Below are positions 52,320-60,415 of a stretch of DNA of 64,000 nt, piece by piece. The notes beneath the pieces were generated by a model, which saw only the letters and a program-made list of their open reading frames with translations, ran no database searches and was not told the origin of the DNA. Positions within the stretch are counted from its first letter, which is position 1. Every line of letters starts with the position of its first letter. The DNA is from Flavobacterium sp. 90 (GTDB taxonomy: Bacteria; Bacteroidota; Bacteroidia; Flavobacteriales; Flavobacteriaceae). Both the position numbers and the translations under genes were made by a program. Location: positions 2,604,001 to 2,668,000 of the forward strand of contig NZ_SMGE01000001.1 in the NCBI RefSeq assembly GCF_004339525.1, given 5' to 3'.

Positions 52320-52455
52320 ATTGGCCACGGATTTTACGGATTAAACAGATTTACATCGATTCTTAAAATTTGGTACAATTAAAAATATTTGCCACAGATT
52401 AAAATGATTTACACAGATTATAAGAATCATTATAATCCTTTTAATCTGTGGCTAA
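52320..52455. repeat. CCACGGATTTTACGG and CCACAGATTAAAATGATT repeats
   Basis: Two dispersed repeats in tandem. The second forms a hairpin: GCCACAGATTAAAA (about 52391-52404) with TTTTAATCTGTGGC (52439-52452). The same word makes the outer arms at 33731-33856. Confidence 0.7.
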
Positions 52456-52471
52456 AAAAATAAAAATAAGA

Positions 52472-53227
52472 ATGAAAAAAACAGTTTTAATTACTGGAGC
52501 TACAAGCGGAATTGGAAAAGCAACCGCACAAATATTGGCTAAAAATAACTATAAAGTTGTCCTTTGCGGTAGACGTATAGATCGTTTGGCAGAATTGGAA
52601 AAAGAACTTTCGGCTTTTACAGAAGTGCATTCTTTGTCTTTTGATGTTCGCGATAAAGATGCTACTTTGGATAGTATTCATAATTTACCGGAAGAGTTTG
52701 CGACAATTGATGTTCTAATTAATAATGCTGGAAATGCACATGGATTAGATCCAATTCAAACCGGAAATGTTGATGATTGGGATGCAATGATTGACATTAA
52801 TGTAAAAGGACTTTTGTATGTTTCTAAAGCGATAATTCCGCAAATGGTTGAAAGAAAGTCTGGGCATATTATCAATATTGGTTCAATTGCTGCAAAAGAG
52901 GTTTATCCAAACGGAAATGTGTATTGCGCTTCAAAACATGCTGTTGACGCAATCAGTAATGGAATGCGAATGGATTTGAATCCATACGGAATTAGAGTTG
53001 GAGCAATTCATCCCGGAATGGTAGAAACCGAGTTTAGCGAAGTACGCTTTAAAGGTGATTCTGAACGAGCTTCATCTGTATATAAAGGTTTGGATGCATT
53101 ACAGGCTGAGGATATTGCAGATATTATTCATTTTGTTGTTTCAAGAAAATATCACGTAAATATTTCTGATTTAATTGTCTTGCCAACGGCACAAGCTTCG
53201 GCGACAATCGTTAAGAAAAATATTTAA
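52472..53227 (+). CDS. SDR family NAD(P)-dependent oxidoreductase (YdfG-like)
   Basis: This 251-residue classical SDR has TGATSGIGKA (cofactor), CGRR (suggesting NADP), NNAG, IINIGSIAA (Ser), YCASKHAV (Tyr-x-x-x-Lys) and HPGMVETEFS. The latter pattern and length resemble YdfG/serine 3-dehydrogenase-type enzymes that oxidise 3-hydroxy acids. I took the ATG at 52472 (MKKTVLITGAT); an earlier ATG at 52448 lies within a repeat and would add eight lysine-rich residues. Confidence 0.93.
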   Translation: MKKTVLITGATSGIGKATAQILAKNNYKVVLCGRRIDRLAELEKELSAFTEVHSLSFDVRDKDATLDSIHNLPEEFATIDVLINNAGNAHGLDPIQTGNVDDWDAMIDINVKGLLYVSKAIIPQMVERKSGHIINIGSIAAKEVYPNGNVYCASKHAVDAISNGMRMDLNPYGIRVGAIHPGMVETEFSEVRFKGDSERASSVYKGLDALQAEDIADIIHFVVSRKYHVNISDLIVLPTAQASATIVKKNI

Positions 53228-53343
53228 TTTAGATTATTAGATTTTAGACTTCTTAGACAGTTAGATTGATTATTTTTATGAAGTCTATAAAACAAGAATC
53301 TAAGAAGTCTAAAAATCTAAGCTAGTCTAAAAATCAAAAGAGA
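53228..53343. repeat. TCTAAGAAGTCTAAAAATC-type repeats
   Basis: TTAGATTTTAGACTTCTTAGA near 53235 is answered in reverse by TCTAAGAAGTCTAAAAATC near 53298, giving an imperfect hairpin in front of the AlbA-domain gene. Same family as other ATCTAAA repeats. Confidence 0.6.
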
Positions 53344-54495
53344 ATGATTAATAAACGCCTTTTAATAAAAAACCTCCTTGCTCATAATGACGAGAGCAGT
53401 TTTTATGATAAAAAAAGGCAATTGAATTTGCATTCGCGCGAAGGAAAAGGAAAATTTCTGAAACACATTTGCGCATTATCAAATTCAAATCCAACCAATA
53501 ATTCATATATCGTGGTTGGAGTAGAAGATCATGACAACGAAATTGTAGGTGATGACTTTTTTGATGATAGCCGAATTCAGAATCTTGTTAATGCTTTTCT
53601 GGAAAATCCTCCTAAAATTCAATACGAAAATGTACCATTCCCAAATCTTCCAAAAGATAAAGTGATTGGATTGGTAACGATTAAACCCAAAAGTAAAATC
53701 TCTTATTTCAAAAAAGGAATTCATACTATAGTTGCTAATAGTGTTTTTATTAGACGCGGCAGTAATTCGGTTCCGGTTGAAGGCGAAATCGAAAAGAATT
53801 ATCAGAATACAGAAACCGTAATTGGAATCGAAAATAGTTCCCGAAATAGTATTCAATATACACTTGACGGCGTTATAGATTTTATGAATTTCAGGCACAA
53901 AGATATGTCGCCTAAATATCATGTTTTTAAAGAATTGTTTGTGATTTGCTGGGCCGGAGTTCCTAAGAAATCCAGAGATAAAACGTTTTTATCCCGAGTA
54001 GATATTGAGTTGATCAACGAACAAATTAAACTTTTTTATTCGGCTCAGGATGTTGTTACGATTGTTTTTGATGACGATAGTTTTACGATAACCGAATATG
54101 TTCCGTTGGGTTTAAATGATAAAACGAGTTATTATCCTTTAGAGAAACAAACCATTCATTTTTTCGATAACGGATATTATAAAATTGATCGTGAAATGCT
54201 TTTTCAGCCACCGGAATTCAACAGAAAAATGCTGTATCATATTTATAATGCAAATATGGCTTTGCTTCAAAAGCTTCAAAAAGGCATTGTTTTATCAGAT
54301 CGAGAAGTAAAAGATCTGGAAAATCTTCCGTCGACTTTTATGATTTGTTATTTAAACGGTTTTGATGATGCAAAACAAAAACTGATTGATGCAAAGTTGC
54401 TTCTAAAACCCTTTGGGAATATTTATTTGTCTTTTAAAGAAGCTTTGAGAATTCTTCGAAAAATGAAGTACGATTTTCAAGAAGGAGCTAAATAG
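53344..54495 (+). CDS. AlbA_2/Schlafen-type putative nucleic-acid-binding protein
   Basis: This 383-residue protein has an N-terminal AlbA_2-like domain (about 10-140): EGKGKFLKHICALSNSNP, YIVVGVEDHDNEIVG, and RRGSNSVPV. Such domains in bacteria are usually labelled ATP-binding or Schlafen-AlbA_2 and often sit in transcription or defence proteins. The C-terminal half is unrecognised, with a helical end (EALRILRKMKYDF). No toxin or nuclease motif is visible. Cytoplasmic. Confidence 0.8.
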   Translation: MINKRLLIKNLLAHNDESSFYDKKRQLNLHSREGKGKFLKHICALSNSNPTNNSYIVVGVEDHDNEIVGDDFFDDSRIQNLVNAFLENPPKIQYENVPFPNLPKDKVIGLVTIKPKSKISYFKKGIHTIVANSVFIRRGSNSVPVEGEIEKNYQNTETVIGIENSSRNSIQYTLDGVIDFMNFRHKDMSPKYHVFKELFVICWAGVPKKSRDKTFLSRVDIELINEQIKLFYSAQDVVTIVFDDDSFTITEYVPLGLNDKTSYYPLEKQTIHFFDNGYYKIDREMLFQPPEFNRKMLYHIYNANMALLQKLQKGIVLSDREVKDLENLPSTFMICYLNGFDDAKQKLIDAKLLLKPFGNIYLSFKEALRILRKMKYDFQEGAK

Positions 54496-54535
54496 AGGAG
54501 TAAAGGTTCATAGGTGTAAAGCGACAAAGGTTTTC

Positions 54536-54560
54536 TGTAGAGACGCACAGCAGTGCGTCT
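54536..54560. repeat. Single arm of GTAGAGACGCACAGCAGTGC repeat
   Basis: A lone copy of the arm found as a pair at 39726-39806. It is self-complementary around GCACAGCAGTGC and may fold on its own. It lies between convergent genes and could act as a weak terminator. Confidence 0.75.
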
Positions 54561-54586
54561 AAGATATATCGATCTTTGGAGATCTG

Positions 54587-54895
54587 TTAAGCGTAATTTT
54601 CAATAAATACGTTTTCAATTTTTTTTAAATTGTCATTTTCCTCAAATTGCAAATGACTCATTTCGTTATTGTAAAATTTCTCTATAAAAAGTTTAATGAT
54701 GTACATAACTTCTGTTCTGTTATCACTATTTATCAAAAGTTCTTTGACTAAATAATTACTTAGTTTTAGTTTTTGATTTTTATATTGGCTTGACATTAAA
54801 TCAGAATCAGAGTCTTTATGTAAGGCAAGCATTTTATCAACCTTATCTATTTCTTCTATTAGGTCTAAAATATGATATAACTTGTTGTCTTTCAT
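54587..54895 (-). CDS. Helical hypothetical protein, 102 residues
   Basis: The sequence is predicted mostly alpha-helical by eye (LYHILDLIEEIDKVDKMLAL, LVKELLINSDNRTEVMYIIK) and charged. No family recognised. It starts 10 bp after the nucleotidyltransferase-like gene ends, so the two form a pair. The size and helical nature recall partners of small nucleotidyltransferases, but no HEPN RxxxxH motif is seen. Confidence 0.7.
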   Translation of the reverse strand: MKDNKLYHILDLIEEIDKVDKMLALHKDSDSDLMSSQYKNQKLKLSNYLVKELLINSDNRTEVMYIIKLFIEKFYNNEMSHLQFEENDNLKKIENVFIENYA

Positions 54896-54905
54896 TTGTC
54901 GTAAA

Positions 54906-55382
54906 TTAAAATTTTATTTCCAAAAAGCCTTTCGATAATCTATTTCCTCTAATTCTTCTTGTTTTTGTAAAGCGATCTGACCAATATGCTTTGTCACTCA
55001 CATATCTAAAATTATTAATATGATTTTGTGGATAAACCTCACTGATATATGCGTCAACACCATAAATAATCTCTGAATTAGGGTATTTAAAATCGTCTAA
55101 TTTTGAGCCTAATTCTGAAATAATATTATAATCTAAAAACGTTACTAAATCAATATCTCCTGGATTATTCTTTTGCGTAACATAAGATCCATTAATCCAT
55201 TGATGTGGTTCGTCTAAATTACATACTTTTTTGAAATCCTCATTATATTTAACATAAGCTTGAAAAATTTCTTTCCTTTTATCCGAAGGAATTTTTATTA
55301 CAAACTCATTTTCTAATTCTTGAATTGTTGAGGTAATTTTATTATCAGGGACTAATAATCCTGAATGATTAAAGGTTAACAT
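54906..55382 (-). CDS. DUF6932-like putative nucleotidyltransferase
   Basis: This 158-residue protein shows the minimal nucleotidyltransferase hallmark: WINGSYVTQKNNPGDIDLV (about 63-81), a glycine-serine loop and a DxD pair that would bind metal. The remaining strands fit the DUF6932 family of small NTase-like proteins. Targets are unknown; many small NTases occur in toxin-antitoxin or defence loci. It pairs with the 102-residue helical protein downstream. Confidence 0.72.
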   Translation of the reverse strand: MLTFNHSGLLVPDNKITSTIQELENEFVIKIPSDKRKEIFQAYVKYNEDFKKVCNLDEPHQWINGSYVTQKNNPGDIDLVTFLDYNIISELGSKLDDFKYPNSEIIYGVDAYISEVYPQNHINNFRYVSDKAYWSDRFTKTRRIRGNRLSKGFLEIKF

Positions 55383-55466
55383 ATAGAAAAAATTAAAAGA
55401 GCAGTAAATGTAAGTAAATATTTATCTTTTTTAATTTTTGTTTTGAGAGTTTTTGGTGTAAGCGAA

Positions 55467-56210
55467 CTACTGATACTTCAAATATTTATTGACTTCATCA
55501 TAAGGAAATAAAAGCTCTTTTGGACCATCTGCATATGAAGCTGCTTCATAAGAGTTGTAATATAAAAGTAAACCTTCGTCTGTATAAAAAATATTCTGAG
55601 GTAATTGAAACTTGTCGTTTTCAAACATTAATCCGGTTGCATTGATGTTGGCTTTGGCTGGAATCTTATATTTTGCTCTGAATTCTTTTTCGGCGAAAGC
55701 CTTAAATTCTTTTTCATTTTTAAACAACTGATCGCTAAAAATTGCTTTTCCGGTTTTAGTGTCAAACAACAAAGATCTTAATCCTTGATAACCATGTGCG
55801 CCACCAGTAAAAGTATAATGATCGATTTTGATATTTAAGATCTGATCAGATTTGAATACAACATCTCCTTTGATTTTTCCTTCCCAGCCAAAAGTTTCGC
55901 TTGGGAATTTCTTGTGCATTTCTTCAAAAGAAGCACTAAAAGAAGCAGCTAATGTTTTATAATCATTCACTTTTGCATGATCTTCTCCAAAATAAACAAT
56001 TTCTTTTATTACAGCAAAAACTTTTTTATTGATGCTGTCTTCTACTATCGGAATATTTTTTGCAATAGGAACATCTATGGTGATTTTTGGACAATCTTTT
56101 TTGCAAGGAATAGTCGATTCTTTTTCAAATGTTTCATTTTCAAAGGAAAGCTCTTTGCTGCAACTTGTCAGGATTACAAGTAAAAAGACTAAAAAAGTGG
56201 AATGTCTCAT
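55467..56210 (-). CDS. DUF3298/DUF4163 lipoprotein
   Basis: This 247-residue lipoprotein (signal MRHSTFLVFLLVILTSC, Cys at 17) has a DUF4163-like N-terminal half and a C-terminal DUF3298 domain with DHYTFTGGAHGYQGLRS (about 131-147), which is the most typical stretch, and LLFPYDEVNKYL at the end. Related proteins include RsiV-type lysozyme-binding anti-sigma factors, but no anti-sigma part exists here. Function unknown, located in the periplasm or outer membrane. Confidence 0.88.
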   Translation of the reverse strand: MRHSTFLVFLLVILTSCSKELSFENETFEKESTIPCKKDCPKITIDVPIAKNIPIVEDSINKKVFAVIKEIVYFGEDHAKVNDYKTLAASFSASFEEMHKKFPSETFGWEGKIKGDVVFKSDQILNIKIDHYTFTGGAHGYQGLRSLLFDTKTGKAIFSDQLFKNEKEFKAFAEKEFRAKYKIPAKANINATGLMFENDKFQLPQNIFYTDEGLLLYYNSYEAASYADGPKELLFPYDEVNKYLKYQ

Positions 56211-56315
56211 ATCAAAAAGTGTTAATTATATACAAAGGTAAGAAGTTGTTTCAGGATTAAAATAAATTAAACGGTAAATTTGTACCACAATAAAGTATTT
56301 AAAACTTGTAACTAT

Positions 56316-57458
56316 ATGAAATTCAATACTAAAGTAATACATGGTGGTCAACATCATGATCCAAGTACAGGAGCAGTTATGCCTCCGGTGTATCAAACTT
56401 CGACATTTGTTCAGACTAGTCCGGGGAAACCTTTGGCTGATTATGAATATAGCCGAGCTTCAAATCCAACTCGTACAGCTTTAGAAAATGCTTTGGCCAG
56501 TATCGAAAATGGTACTCGCGGATTGGCTTTTTCATCTGGTTTGGCGGCGACAGATTGTGTTTTAAGATCATTTAAGGCCGGTGATGAAATCATTGCTATG
56601 GATGATTTATATGGAGGAACTTACAGAATGTTCTCCAGAATTTATAAGGATTCAGGAATTAAGTTTCATTTTGTTGATATGACTGATATTGAAAAATTGA
56701 AATCATTAATCAACGAAAACACAAAATTGGTTTGGGTAGAAACGCCTACAAATCCGTTAATGAAATTGGCAGATATTCAGGAAGTGGCAAAAATCACGAA
56801 AGCAAATAATATTTTGTTTGCTGTAGACAATACTTTTGCAACACCATATTTGCAAAAACCTCTTGATCTTGGAGCTGATATTGTTATGCATTCTGCTACA
56901 AAATATCTTGGCGGACATTCTGATGTTATTGCGGGAGCTTTAATTGTAAAAGATGAAGCTTTAGGAGAACAATTGCATTTTCAACAATTTGCAACAGGAG
57001 GAACACTTGGTCCAATGGATAGTTTTTTGGTTTTGAGAGGAATTAAAACGCTTTCGTTAAGAGTACAAAGACATTGCGAAAACGGAGAAAAAGTAGTTGA
57101 ATATCTAAGCAATCACCCTAAAATAAATACTGTTTATTACCCTGGATTAGAAAGTCATCCGTTTCATGAAATTGCTAAAAAGCAAATGAAAGCTTTTGGA
57201 GGAATGGTTTCTTTTACTTTTAAATCAGGTAAAAAAGAAGATTCAATTGCGTTTTTAGAAAAACTAAAAGTTTTTACTTTGGCAGAATCTCTTGGAGGAG
57301 TTGAATCATTGGCAAATCATCCTGCTTTAATGACGCACGCTTCTATTCCGGCTGATAAAAGAGCAGAAGTTGGTATTACAGATGATCTTGTTCGATTGAG
57401 CGTTGGTATTGAAGATGCTGAAGATTTAATAGCAGATTTAGAGCAAGCTTTAGCATAA
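56316..57458 (+). CDS. metB: Cystathionine gamma-synthase (PLP enzyme)
   Basis: This 380-residue Cys/Met-metabolism PLP enzyme makes cystathionine from an O-acyl-homoserine and cysteine, or does the lyase reaction. It has KVIHGGQHHDPSTGAVMPP, YEYSRASNPTR, DDLYGGTYRMF, VETPTNPL and SATKYLGGHSDV with the PLP lysine (about 198). I chose the ATG at 56316 because the family starts MKFNTKVIHGG; an upstream ATG at 56280 adds 12 unusual residues. Synthase and gamma-lyase cannot be told apart with certainty by eye. Confidence 0.92.
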   Translation: MKFNTKVIHGGQHHDPSTGAVMPPVYQTSTFVQTSPGKPLADYEYSRASNPTRTALENALASIENGTRGLAFSSGLAATDCVLRSFKAGDEIIAMDDLYGGTYRMFSRIYKDSGIKFHFVDMTDIEKLKSLINENTKLVWVETPTNPLMKLADIQEVAKITKANNILFAVDNTFATPYLQKPLDLGADIVMHSATKYLGGHSDVIAGALIVKDEALGEQLHFQQFATGGTLGPMDSFLVLRGIKTLSLRVQRHCENGEKVVEYLSNHPKINTVYYPGLESHPFHEIAKKQMKAFGGMVSFTFKSGKKEDSIAFLEKLKVFTLAESLGGVESLANHPALMTHASIPADKRAEVGITDDLVRLSVGIEDAEDLIADLEQALA

Positions 57459-57477
57459 GAAAACAATCTATAAATAT

Positions 57478-57527
57478 AAAAATCCCAAATTCCAATCGTA
57501 ATGATTTTGGAATTTGGGATTTTTTTT
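57478..57527. terminator. Bidirectional terminator after metB
   Basis: AATCCCAAATTCCAA (57481-57495) pairs with TTGGAATTTGGGATT (57507-57521), with A- and T-runs outside. It is between convergent genes and has the same stem core as the terminator at 41685. Confidence 0.9.
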
Positions 57528-57541
57528 ATGTTGAGATTTCT

Positions 57542-58336
57542 TTAGAATTCTAAATAGTAAATGTATCCTACATTAAACCAAACTTGCGAATCGTTTGATT
57601 TGTTTTCTTTATAAAGATCTTTATTAGGATTTAAACCATCAACCCAATCAGAACTAAATCCCTGATAACGGGCTTCGAACATCAGATCGCTCATTGTTGT
57701 TAGTTTGTAATGAACTCCAACACCTGCTGTTATAGATGCGACTACACCTGACTCACTAGAGAAACCATATGGGCGACCATCTGATGGAGTTAGGTATTTT
57801 GGAAAAGTATTTTCCGGAAGTCCTAAAGTACCTAATCTGGAATCAACTTTGGTATTATAGTAACTTACCTGGAAACCTAAACTTACATAAGGGCTAAATC
57901 CACCAATTGTGTTCTCAAAATCATGAATTTTCATAAACGGAGAATACTCCAATTGAGCTCCCAGATTGACTACAGTAGAGCTTCCGTGCATTGCTCTAAG
58001 ATGTTGTACCAGGTTTTTGAATTTTTCTCTTTCAACCCAATAACCAAAATGTTCTAATTTGGTTGTGTTAAAAGATAATTCGGATCTGACTTTAAAGTGT
58101 TCTGTGAAAAAACTTTCTCTGTTGTTGTTGGCTGAGAAATTTATAAAGTGGACAATTCCTACACCAAATCCGGTATTTCCGATATTTGTATCAAAATTAT
58201 TTCTTTGACCGTAATCAGATTGAAAAACTACAGGTCCGAATATTATTCCTACTTCTTGTGCTAAACTGGACTGACCAGTCGCAATTGTTGAGATGCCAAA
58301 GATGGCAAATAATGTGATAATTACAGGTTTGAGCAT
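57542..58336 (-). CDS. Outer-membrane beta-barrel protein (THC0290_0291-like)
   Basis: This 264-residue protein has a signal peptide (about 1-21) and an amphipathic beta-rich body that ends in F (YIYYLEF), the usual sign of an outer-membrane barrel. Sequences such as EVGIIFGPVVFQSDYGQR and NTGFGVGIVHF match a conserved Flavobacteriaceae family that carries a placeholder name. Function unknown. Size suggests an eight- to ten-stranded barrel. Confidence 0.8.
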   Translation of the reverse strand: MLKPVIITLFAIFGISTIATGQSSLAQEVGIIFGPVVFQSDYGQRNNFDTNIGNTGFGVGIVHFINFSANNNRESFFTEHFKVRSELSFNTTKLEHFGYWVEREKFKNLVQHLRAMHGSSTVVNLGAQLEYSPFMKIHDFENTIGGFSPYVSLGFQVSYYNTKVDSRLGTLGLPENTFPKYLTPSDGRPYGFSSESGVVASITAGVGVHYKLTTMSDLMFEARYQGFSSDWVDGLNPNKDLYKENKSNDSQVWFNVGYIYYLEF

Positions 58337-58550
58337 AGTTTTGGGCTTTCTAATCAGGGCAAATATATAAAAAACAAGTTCGATTCAAAACAATAAATTT
58401 GGCTATTAGAAAATAAGTAATAAAATACTTAATTTACTAACTTTAACTATGTTAATTTGATGTAAACTTAGAAGTGTAAATGTTATTTTAATCATTGTTT
58501 GAAAAATAAACAAATCTACTGCTCAGATGCAAAAAAATAACAATTTACTG
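58337..58550. other. Gene-free leader between outer-membrane gene and gdhA
   Basis: A/T-rich, no frame of note. It contains the start regions of both divergent genes, including GGGCTTTC near 58343 on the left. Apart from the gdhA promoter and palindrome listed separately, nothing recognisable. Confidence 0.5.
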
Positions 58551-58558
58551 TATCTTTG
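58551..58558 (+). promoter_or_regulatory. -7 element of gdhA
   Basis: TATCTTTG fits TAnnTTTG. The start point would be about 58564, exactly where the palindrome begins. A -33 TTG is not apparent, hinting at activator dependence. Confidence 0.55.
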
Positions 58559-58563
58559 TGTGT

Positions 58564-58600
58564 TATTACGAAAACGTTTTCTCTAAACGTTTTCGTAATA
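58564..58600. promoter_or_regulatory. 16-bp-arm palindrome at the gdhA start point
   Basis: TATTACGAAAACGTTT (58564-58579) and AAACGTTTTCGTAATA (58585-58600) are perfect inverted copies around TCTCT. It lies at the predicted transcription start, 38 bp ahead of the ATG, so it may be a double operator or a 5' mRNA hairpin. Each arm contains AAAACGTTT, a word shared with the pgi upstream region. Confidence 0.7.
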
Positions 58601-58637
58601 CATAATTGAGCAAAAAAATAAAATAATTTATTTCAAA

Positions 58638-59981
58638 ATGGAACAAAAAATAAATGAGTTTATGGCTCTTGTAGAGTCAAAGAATCCAAACGAGCCTGAG
58701 TTTCTTCAAGCCGTTAGAGAGTTTGCAGAAACGGTAATTCCATTTATTGCAGAAAGAAAAAAATACGATGGTAAAAATTTACTTCTTAGAATTGCTGAAC
58801 CAGAACGTTCTATAATATTCAGAGTTCCATGGGTGGACGATAAAGGAGAGATAATTGTAAACAGAGGTTTTAGAATTCAAATGAATTCTGCAATTGGACC
58901 GTACAAAGGTGGAATCAGATTTCATCATTCTGTAAATTTATCAGTTTTAAAATTTTTAGCTTTCGAACAGGTTTTTAAGAATAGTCTTACTACACTTCCA
59001 ATGGGTGGTGGAAAAGGAGGTTCTGATTTTGATCCGGAAGGAAAATCTGACGGAGAAATAATGCGTTTTTGTCAATCATTTATGACTGAGTTATGTCGTC
59101 ATATTGGTCCTGACTTAGATGTTCCTGCAGGAGATATTGGTGTTGGTGCAAGAGAAATTGGTTATTTATTTGGTCAATACAAAAGAATCAGAAACGAATT
59201 TACTGGTGTTTTAACTGGTAAAGGTCTTGCTTACGGAGGTTCTTTAATACGTCCTGAGGCTACAGGATACGGAGTTGTTTATTTTACAGATCAAATGTTA
59301 CGCACTATCGGACATGAAATTAAAGGTAAAAGAGTAGCAATTTCTGGTTTTGGAAATGTGGCTTGGGGAGTTGCTTTAAAAATAAATGAACTTGGAGGAA
59401 AAGTAGTTACTATTTCTGGTCCTGACGGTTATATTCTGGATGAAGAAGGTATCTCTGGAGAGAAAATCGAGCATATGGTCGAAATGAGAGCAACCGGAGA
59501 CAATAGAGCTGAAGTTTATACTCATAAATATCCAAATGCTGTTTTCCATAAAGGAAAAAGTCCATGGGAAGTAAAAGTTGATATCGCGATTCCATGTGCA
59601 ACTCAAAATGAGTTAAATGGTGAGGATGCTAAGAAGCTTATTGAAAATGGAGTTTTATGTGTGACTGAAGCTGCAAATATGCCATCTACTTTAGATGCTA
59701 TTAAATTATTCCTTGATAATAAAGTATTATTTGCTCCTGGAAAAGCTGCAAATGCTGGTGGAGTTGCTGCATCTGGATTAGAAATGACACAAAACTCTAT
59801 TCGTCTTAACTGGACAAGTGAAGAAGTTGATTTAAGATTAAAAGATATCATGGTTGGAATTCACAACCAATGTAAAAAATATGGTGCTGGAGAAGATGGT
59901 TATGTAAACTACGTAAAAGGAGCTAACATTGCCGGATTTGTTAAAGTTGCCGATGCTATGCTTGCGCAAGGTGTAGTATAA
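58638..59981 (+). CDS. gdhA: NADP-specific glutamate dehydrogenase
   Basis: This 447-residue enzyme forms glutamate from 2-oxoglutarate and ammonium. Signature parts: GPYKGGIRFHHSVNLS (substrate Lys), LPMGGGKGGSDFDP with catalytic Lys (about 126-129), DVPAGDIGVGAREIG, the Rossmann loop ISGFGNVAWG (about 237-246) and NAGGVAASGLEMTQNS. The length and DVPAGDIG pattern fit the hexameric biosynthetic type. It is controlled by the promoter and palindrome immediately upstream and ends at a terminator. Confidence 0.97.
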   Translation: MEQKINEFMALVESKNPNEPEFLQAVREFAETVIPFIAERKKYDGKNLLLRIAEPERSIIFRVPWVDDKGEIIVNRGFRIQMNSAIGPYKGGIRFHHSVNLSVLKFLAFEQVFKNSLTTLPMGGGKGGSDFDPEGKSDGEIMRFCQSFMTELCRHIGPDLDVPAGDIGVGAREIGYLFGQYKRIRNEFTGVLTGKGLAYGGSLIRPEATGYGVVYFTDQMLRTIGHEIKGKRVAISGFGNVAWGVALKINELGGKVVTISGPDGYILDEEGISGEKIEHMVEMRATGDNRAEVYTHKYPNAVFHKGKSPWEVKVDIAIPCATQNELNGEDAKKLIENGVLCVTEAANMPSTLDAIKLFLDNKVLFAPGKAANAGGVAASGLEMTQNSIRLNWTSEEVDLRLKDIMVGIHNQCKKYGAGEDGYVNYVKGANIAGFVKVADAMLAQGVV

Positions 59982-59998
59982 TTTTAATTGAAGATTTT

Positions 59999-60040
59999 AA
60001 AAGCCTTCATTTTTCGTAAAGAAAGATGAAGGCTTTTTTA
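59999..60040 (+). terminator. Terminator of gdhA
   Basis: AAAAGCCTTCAT (59999-60010) pairs with ATGAAGGCTTTT (60026-60037), then T residues. It is 17 bp behind the stop codon. Confidence 0.9.
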
Positions 60041-60415
60041 TTTTTGTGTTAAATCCGTAGATGCAGTTTATTCATTATTAAGAAAAGAATAATTCGTGAA
60101 TTCGTGGCAAACTTATATTGACAGTCGTGATGTGCCGTTAGGTACAAAATATTGGTAGTCATAGTAGATTCGAAATACGTTGGCGTGCTGTAGGTACGCA
60201 ACAAAATGGCAACTATTGCGTACCTACGGCACGCTAAATTTATTTCTATTAATGTTTTTTACCAATATTTTGTACGTAACGGCACAAATTGTAGATTTTC
60301 AATTTTTGATTAGTATTAATCTCTTAAAGGTTCAAAAAAAGAACTTTATTTAAAGTAGAACAAAAATCAAATACTTTCGTTTGTAGTATATTTGTCTATC
60401 TGAATATGTCAAATA
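60041..60415. repeat. Gene-free region with nested inverted repeats
   Basis: Outer arms 60131-60157 and 60260-60286 are 27 bp long with one mismatch (start TGTGCCGTTAGGTACAAAAT). Inner arms 60183-60201 and 60216-60234 are 19 bp with one mismatch (GCGTGCTGTAGGTACGCAA). The two arm types share the pattern GT-AGGTAC, so the inner unit may be a diverged copy of the outer. Before this, 60090-60110 carries a CGTGAATTCGTGGC repeat. No gene seen. Confidence 0.8.
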
